This document shows, in pieces, positions 58,293-64,000 of a DNA stretch of 64,000 nt. The translations under genes were made by a program, and so were the position numbers. Each line of letters begins with the position of its first letter. Positions within the stretch are counted from its first letter, which is position 1. The stretch lies in assembly GCF_035083965.1 (NCBI RefSeq), contig NC_089738.1:6307734-6371733 (forward strand), in the 5' to 3' direction. The notes beneath the pieces are model-generated. The model was given only the letters and a program-made list of their open reading frames with translations, did no database searches and was not told the origin of the DNA. This DNA is from Branchiostoma lanceolatum. Its lineage: Eukaryota; Chordata; Leptocardii; Amphioxiformes; Branchiostomatidae.

Positions 58293-58818
58293 ATAAATAA
58301 TTTTTGTAGACGACTTTCCTTTCAAGTTAGATTAATAAAATTAAGCATACTTCTTAATCGTTAAACACAATATTGGTGTGTCGTTTCTCTTAGTCAATGC
58401 AAAAGTAGTTTACAAGTCTTAAATCAACATTCACGTATTAGGATATGACTTCATCTGGCTGTAATATCACACCTCACTCTATCCTAGCAGCTATAAAAGA
58501 GGAACTGTAAGGAGTTCAGAAATCAAATTGAGCATGTAAGATGTAGGTGCAATTTAAGCGTCTTAACGGAATTGTGAACGGGTCACGTCTGGCTTTTTTT
58601 AATTCTTTCACACCTTCCAAGGTCAACTTGAAGTCAACTCAGTCGCTGATGAAATATGAAAAAACAATTGACATACTTCAGTTTCAATCTCAAGATAAGA
58701 CGTTCATGTAGATTTGTGCCAAATTACAAATCATTTCATACAAAGATTTACCTGCTATGATAAAAAAAGGCGTTTCTTTTTGACTGCCCCTCGTATACCA
58801 AGACTGAGGGTTTGTATC

Positions 58819-58992
58819 CTGGGAGACAGACACCGTGTATCGGCGTGCCACCCACCGCACGGCTAGCGGAGCTTGGGGACTAGCGGACAGTGGGACGTAG
58901 TGGATCGTCGGAGCCAGCGGGATGGTAGGCCCGAGAAAGCTCGGGTGCGCGTGCGGTGGGTGGAGCGCCGATACACGGAGTCTGGCTCCCAG
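58819..58992. mobile_element. 174-bp hairpin MITE
   Basis: Arms of about 43 bp beginning CTGGGAG.CAGAC.CCGTGTATCGGCG and containing CCACCCACCGCACG, with their complements at 58949-58992. GC-rich in contrast to the surroundings; no coding capacity. Target duplication not clear. Confidence 0.7.
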
Positions 58993-60104
58993 GGTTCTTG
59001 TTTGGAGAGGAGTCTCAAATAGTGACGTCTGCAGCAGGCTTTTGTGACCATGGAGGAGACCTCACGTGTCTTGTACCTCACATGTCTCATACCATACTAT
59101 ACCTCACGTGTCTTATACCAAACTATACCTCACATATGTCTACCTTACTTGAATCAATTTTATAACTCTAAAGAAGAGTGGGATTTCAAACACAACAAAG
59201 TTCCCAAACTCATGTATTAGGACAAATTCTATGATACTTGAAACATTTTAATGGCTGCATCGAACATTAAAGAATAAATGAGATTCACGGTCTGTGTTTA
59301 AGTTTAGAATTTTTAAGTAGCTAAAAATGTCCCTCGGTTTACAAATATTAGATACGTTCGTCCGCCACTAAAGACGCAAATAAGACTGTCAGCAAAACTG
59401 AAGAGGTACAACGGTCAGTACAGATATTTTACTCCCTGGGTCTTGTGTAAAGTCATTTGCGTAGATTGGATAAAACTTCGCAAATGTTGTAGTTTGAGTA
59501 AAAGGCACCCAGAGAATTTTATGAGGCTTGAAAACTGGAAATATTCTAGTTGCTGTAATCTTTATGAAATTGACATTTAATGCCATACCACATTTGCGTG
59601 TGGATTTCTTATCAAAAGTGCTCAAAAGCGGCACAAAAAATAAGCTACATGGTGATCTTTTAGTTTCACGCGCCCAGTGTAAATAAACCGATACCATAGC
59701 CCTGCCCACCTCCCTCAAAACGTAGAAATGCAAAATTAAAACATAAAGATGCAAATATTTGACGAACACGCAGTCACTCTCTCATTGGTCGAACCGCTAA
59801 TTGTGATGGACAGTCAGGATCAGTCTATTAGGGCTTGGATTTTCTATTATTTCTCACCTCACAACGACATTGTATCTTTGCTCCTTTAACGTCGATATGT
59901 AATGGTATAGTGTTATTGAAACTTACTATGTGTAGGAATAACTAGAAATTGGAGTTTTTTCATTCAAGTTTCAAGCTTCATAAAGTACTTTGGATGCCTT
60001 TAATATGTCGAAGAATCACATTTAGATTGCACATATGCTCTCATGTCAGGTTATTTAGGTAGATTAGATGAAAGGTGTGTTCGTCAGTAGTGCAGAATGA
60101 TAGC
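58993..60104. other. No gene recognised
   Basis: Contains three loose repeats of CCTCACRTGTCTTATACCA-type sequence at 59070-59140. The 126-residue minus-strand frame at 59389-59769 shows no domain and no splice context. Confidence 0.4.
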
Positions 60105-60200
60105 AGCCTGGAATCCAGACCTATTATAGCTCCCGAGTCTCCTCTCCGCAAATTTGCGGAGAGGAGACTTGGGAGCTATAATAGGCCTGGATTCCAGGCT
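60105..60200. repeat. 96-bp near-perfect palindrome (cruciform-forming)
   Basis: Two 48-bp arms with two mismatches and no loop, centred on CCGCAAATTTGCGG. Starts AGCCTGGAATCCAG and ends CTGGATTCCAGGCT. Could be a foldback MITE or a hairpin RNA template. Confidence 0.9.
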
Positions 60201-60909
60201 AGAATGGTAGAGCCTGTCAAATGTTAAGACTGTGTCTGCTGATAGACTGTATAATTTATTAATGCCACAACAAATTTTATGAATGACATACTCTGCAGAC
60301 TCCATATTTAGTGCGCGCGGGCGAATGAAAAAACAAGGCGGGCAAAAAAAAACCACACAAGATATCCACATTTTCAAACTCGAATATCATGACGCATATA
60401 CGAAGAATTGAAACAATTAAACATGGTATTACAACCAAGAAGTCTTTTGTCCCTGAATCTCATGATACTGATGTCAACATCAACATCATTATAAACTAGA
60501 GTTCGGCGATCCCATACCTTAGCCGAATGGTGTTAACTTGTATGAAAGATGTGTTTGAAAGGTGTGTTATGGATTGAATACTTATTGTATGATGATGTTC
60601 AACTTCATTTAACTCCCGAATGCAAGTATCAAATTACTGTTATTTACAACTTTGGAATCATGGCATTTTCTCATCAATTAAGCAAATTATTACCTTATTT
60701 TTATAATCGCCTATTAATAATGCTGTCATCACCAGATCAATTCCCATATTGTTAAAAAGTCAATCAATACATGAAAAGAATTGTTTGTTGCAAGTGTCTA
60801 TTACTAAAGTAACTCATATTAGAAGTATAATGTGAGATAAGTATGATCTATACAGCCTAATACTTATACCCAGAGCTTGAACAAGATCAAATTGAAGTAC
60901 TTTAGGCTA
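60201..60909. other. 3' flank of the TRIM-NHL gene
   Basis: Presumed 3' UTR and downstream DNA. AATAAA on the minus strand occurs at about 60255-60260, some 650 nt past the stop. No other signal seen. Confidence 0.35.
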
Positions 60910-63114
60910 CTAGTACTTGTAAAACTCGATACACTGTCCCAACCAACACGCTACAGCTATGTGGCCATCTGGTGTCAGTGCGATTCCCCACGGGTCTCGT
61001 CCCTTTATTACGGCCACAGTTCTCAGGTACGTCCCGTCAGGCCCGAACACCTGCAGACGGCCGTTACGACTGTTCACTACAATGATGTTACCTGGCGGGT
61101 CTAATGTTATCCCTGTTGGATAATGGAGCTCTCCCTCATTCTGCCCCTCTTTATCAAACTTGAGCCTCAGCTTCCCATCAAGGTCAAACACAAATACTTG
61201 ATCAGCCCAGAAATCAGTAACAAAGAACAGATCACGTGACTCGTCCACCGCTATGCGGCATGGGTACTGTAATTGCCCCTTGCCGATCTCCCGGATGAGG
61301 CTCCCGTCAGGCTGCAGGAGGAGACAGGATCCATGTGCTTGGTCCGCCACCACCATGCGGCCGTCCTGCATAACTGCAACTCCACGCGGATCTCCTAAAC
61401 AGTCAGGTTTTAGGGTCTTCGCAAGTTTTCCTTCCGGTGAGTACACACGGATTGCTTGTAGGCCATTGCTGGAAAGTGGGTTTCGCGACGTCACAATAAT
61501 TTGTCCATTGGAGTCAATGCAAATGCCGGACGGATACCCTTCATCCATCGAAAACCGCCGAAGCGACTGACCAGTCTTGGGATGAAATATCTGAACCCGA
61601 TGGTTGTCCGCCTCCAACTCTGTAATGTTACCGTCCATGTCCACTGTTACATCTCTTTGACTAAAAAGTTCCTCATCATGATCAACTGCTTCACTTTCAG
61701 TTTCAATGGTTAAGACTGGGGTGTGGTACCTTTGCACTCTGACGTCATACCGACTTCCCGCCACAGACTGACCGTTCACCTTGACCTCTAACCTATGGTT
61801 GCCCGTGACCTCAGGTGTGTAGGAGATCTCCCAAAATCCCCTGCCCTTCTCCCGCAGCTGTGTTGGTACCGCCTGACCCGAGGGGTCATTCAGGGTGACT
61901 GTGACGTCATCTTTAAGCACAGAACAAAGTTGCCCGGTTGTGTTGAGTAGACAGACATTTGAAACCCCTGCAACGGCAGGTTTTATTTCAACTGAACACT
62001 TGGATACGTCCACCTTTCCTTTGACTTGTACACCTCCTGCCCTGGCCACGTCATCTCTGAACTCCGCCACAGCCGTCCCCTCCGAGAACACGACTTGACT
62101 CGGTCCGGCTGTCAGGTCGGTTTGAGCTGTCAGCAGCTCTTCCACCCTCTGTCGAGCTTGACCCTCGACCTCGATGACGTGCACGTCACTGCCGTGTTCC
62201 CAGGCCTGTTTACAGAACTCAGACGCGCTCGTCAGTCTTGCCAACTCAAACTCCATCGCTTCTTTCTGGGCATCCAGACATTTTCCAACCTCCTGGCGTC
62301 GCGAGCCTATTTCTTCAACGACTTTTTCTTTTCTGTCTCGAAGCAAGGCCATCAGGCGATCAAAATAGACTTTGGCCTGTTCAATTGCTGCGTCTGCCGA
62401 TGTTGGCAACTCCGATATTTTCCTCTCGACTTTGTTCAGCGCGGTTTGCACCTTTCTCGCCCCTGGCTTAACTGTCCCTAACAGTTCTTGTAGGTCTCGT
62501 TTCTTCCTCTCAGCGACGGCGCCGATTTCTACAGGATTGTGTCTATCGCCCCGTGGATGATCGACAACCGTACAGATGACACAGACCAAAGTCTGACAAG
62601 GTTCACAGTAGAACGTTAAGACGTGTTCGTGCTTTGGGCAGAAGGCTTTGCGCTGAAAGCTGCTGGGCACACCTCCAGAGGCCTCCAGGTTCTCTTGGGT
62701 CACGATCTGATGCCCTTTCATGGCTGGAAACCTGCGATGTGTGATTGTACAGGACTCACAAAGCAGAACGGCACACTGTACGCACCATGACCGTGTCCCT
62801 TCCTCCTTATCCTCGCACACCTGGCACGGCACACCTGGCCCCGCCCCTTTCCGAGTCACGGCCGCGAAGTCCAGCAGGTTGTTGACGTAAAAGTTGGTCT
62901 TGAGTCCGTCCACGCCTTGGCCTGGTAGACTGACCTGTGTGCGGCAGGTTGGACACTCCAGCGGCTGTTGTTTGGTGGTCCATTCTTGCAGACACTCCCT
63001 ACAAAATGTGTGTAGACATGGCAGGATTCTGGGATCCCGGAAGTGCAGCAAACAGACTGGGCACGTCAGGAACTGCTCATCAAAGTCGGCCGATCCTTGC
63101 ATTTTACTCGCCAT
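60910..63114 (-). CDS. Single-exon TRIM-NHL protein (RING, B-boxes, coiled coil, filamin, NHL; TRIM2/3-like)
   Basis: A 734-residue open frame with no introns. RING finger at about 18-57 (C18, C21, C33, H35, C38, C41, C54, C57). Two B-box-like zinc segments follow, about 100-140 (CQVCEDKEEG...CESC) and about 155-200 (CPKHEHVLTFYCEPC...). Then comes a coiled coil of about 205-330 rich in Lys/Glu/Arg, a filamin-type Ig domain at about 375-475 and NHL repeats from about 495 to the end (for example YPTGITLDPPGNIIVV, DPWGIALTPDGHIAVA). This order is that of class VII TRIM proteins (TRIM2, TRIM3, TRIM71), which are E3 ubiquitin ligases or RNA-binding regulators. All RING ligands are present, so ligase activity is plausible. 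I chose the Met at 63114 because it has A at -3 and G at +4. An upstream in-frame Met at 63195 would add 27 residues without a domain and in poor context. The missing introns suggest ancient retroposition or a lancelet TRIM expansion. Confidence 0.88.
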   Translation of the reverse strand: MASKMQGSADFDEQFLTCPVCLLHFRDPRILPCLHTFCRECLQEWTTKQQPLECPTCRTQVSLPGQGVDGLKTNFYVNNLLDFAAVTRKGAGPGVPCQVCEDKEEGTRSWCVQCAVLLCESCTITHRRFPAMKGHQIVTQENLEASGGVPSSFQRKAFCPKHEHVLTFYCEPCQTLVCVICTVVDHPRGDRHNPVEIGAVAERKKRDLQELLGTVKPGARKVQTALNKVERKISELPTSADAAIEQAKVYFDRLMALLRDRKEKVVEEIGSRRQEVGKCLDAQKEAMEFELARLTSASEFCKQAWEHGSDVHVIEVEGQARQRVEELLTAQTDLTAGPSQVVFSEGTAVAEFRDDVARAGGVQVKGKVDVSKCSVEIKPAVAGVSNVCLLNTTGQLCSVLKDDVTVTLNDPSGQAVPTQLREKGRGFWEISYTPEVTGNHRLEVKVNGQSVAGSRYDVRVQRYHTPVLTIETESEAVDHDEELFSQRDVTVDMDGNITELEADNHRVQIFHPKTGQSLRRFSMDEGYPSGICIDSNGQIIVTSRNPLSSNGLQAIRVYSPEGKLAKTLKPDCLGDPRGVAVMQDGRMVVADQAHGSCLLLQPDGSLIREIGKGQLQYPCRIAVDESRDLFFVTDFWADQVFVFDLDGKLRLKFDKEGQNEGELHYPTGITLDPPGNIIVVNSRNGRLQVFGPDGTYLRTVAVIKGRDPWGIALTPDGHIAVACWLGQCIEFYKY

Positions 63115-63229
63115 AATGCTGCCAGTAAGAATTGTAGACAAGAATGGAAACTTAACACAGCGCGTCTTGTTCTGTACCGATCTTGTCTGGAACATGAAAC
63201 TCTTTTCTCCGAACTCAGTTTCGTACGGC

Positions 63230-63237
63230 TGACGTCA
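63230..63237. promoter_or_regulatory. CRE-type palindrome upstream of the TRIM-NHL gene
   Basis: A perfect TGACGTCA lies 116 bp upstream of the preferred start and 35 bp upstream of the alternative start. This is the canonical CREB/ATF site. The same octamer is common in repeats of this window, so promoter use is inferred from position only. Confidence 0.35.
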
Positions 63238-63239
63238 CA

Positions 63240-63709
63240 GTCACCAAGGGTAAACAATATTGACCTTTGTACTCCAGCCTATGTGTTTCGCATTGCGCTG
63301 TAGCGATAAAAACATATTGCGCCCTTAATCTTGAACAGTACATAAAAAGAAAGCTCTAATGTGACAGCCAGCGAGGCACGAACTTAACTATATGATTGTA
63401 TAATAAGACTGCTTTTAGATCTTATGAATGAGATTGTGAAGTTTGGTTGGTCGGTGTTTAAATGTGTGTGACCTTTACAGTTGCCTGCCGGGGTGAGTCG
63501 GCTGTAGCCCCGAAAGACTCCGCATGACAACTTTTAAAACTGTTCGTCAAAATGTTTTCGTGTTTCTCAGATTCGGACGGCTGACAGCACGCCCATCTGT
63601 TACCTTCGCCTTACCTTCGTTACTGAGGAGGTTATGTTTTCGCCATGTTCGATTTCCAATGCATTAACATTGGTCTGAAAATGTTTTAAAAGCTGATAAA
63701 GGTCGACAG
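63240..63709. other. Upstream flank of the TRIM-NHL gene, no gene
   Basis: Holds TTACCTTCGCCTTACCTTCG and GAGGAGGTTATGTTTTCGCC, scraps like the start of the dispersed repeat that follows. Confidence 0.4.
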
Positions 63710-64000
63710 TTATTACCTTCGCCGAGAAGGTTATGCAGAGGGTAGCGTTTGTGTGTGTGTTTGTTTGTAACAAACAGCATAACTCTAGAAGGCTTGGATG
63801 GATTGTCTTGATATTTGGTAGGTGGGTAGATCTTGATGAGACATGGAAATGATTAGATTTTGGGTCCCCTAGCGGCTTGTTACGGTACTGCAGCCGAACT
63901 TCCTGTTTTGATATCTCGTGTTCAGGACATGCTATGGTCCTGATTTTTGAGTGGTAGATAGCTCTTTGGACATAGAGTAAGTGGTATAGCTGTGTAGTTT
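63710..64000 (+). repeat. Dispersed repeat at the right edge of the window
   Basis: Same family as the spacer repeats but an independent copy: ATTACCTTCGCCGAGAAGGT, then GTGTGTGTGTTTGTTTGTAA, TTGATGAGACATGGAAATGA and GATATCTCGTGTTCAGGACA. Runs off the window. Confidence 0.6.

Noticed and set aside
59389-59769. 126-residue minus-strand frame as a gene
   Set aside because: Low-complexity, aromatic-rich translation with no domain; AT-rich flanks without promoter or splice signals.

Overview
The window looks like deuterostome nuclear DNA, most likely from a lancelet (Branchiostoma). This is inferred from AT-rich sequence with many small introns, dense non-autonomous DNA transposons, TGACGTCA-rich repeats, and an intronless TRIM-NHL gene of the kind known to be expanded in amphioxus. 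No species can be fixed from the sequence alone.

The core (about 5.84-56.11 kb) is a head-to-tail array of four paralogous genes, all on the minus strand. Each encodes a protein of about 720 residues related to C. elegans NRF-6 (nose resistant to fluoxetine): a signal peptide, a cysteine-bearing extracellular NRF domain, then a multi-pass acyltransferase-3 domain. I traced 16 coding exons with conserved splice phases in every copy; all four appear open from start to stop. Copy 1 is 6448-16841, copy 2 18523-30197, copy 3 31886-42095 and copy 4 43774-54153. The repeat unit is about 12 kb and includes promoter, introns and spacer. Similarity between copies is patchwork: copies 2 and 4 agree closely over exons 10-2, 1 and 2 over introns 11-12, and 1 and 3 over exons 15-13 and the intron 3 region. 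This suggests repeated conversion or unequal exchange.

The array carries its own record of insertions and losses. An old TTAA-flanked element sits in intron 7 of all four copies, deleted in half in copy 3. A decayed duplicate of exon 8 lies in intron 7 of copies 1, 2 and 4. Copy-specific changes are a 137-bp tandem duplication cutting exon 12 and a GC splice donor (copy 1), a 5'-truncated LINE with target-site duplication in intron 1 (copy 2), an hAT-like and a TTAA-type MITE (copy 3), and a 1.3-kb TTAA element between the promoter-like block and the start codon (copy 4).

The left flank (1-5.84 kb) has no supportable gene, only inverted-repeat elements and a degenerate tandem repeat. The right flank (56.11-60.9 kb) holds a 175-bp tandem repeat split by another 1.35-kb TTAA element, a 174-bp hairpin element and a near-perfect 96-bp palindrome. 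At 60.9-63.1 kb a single-exon minus-strand gene encodes a RING/B-box/coiled-coil/filamin/NHL protein (TRIM2/3-like E3 ligase). The last 0.7 kb is repeat, including the family also found in the spacers of the NRF array.

Nothing ties the TRIM gene functionally to the NRF-6-like genes. The array itself is a set of membrane acyltransferase-like paralogues, with sequence differences concentrated in one loop and in regulatory context. I saw no retroviral, Polinton or CRISPR features.
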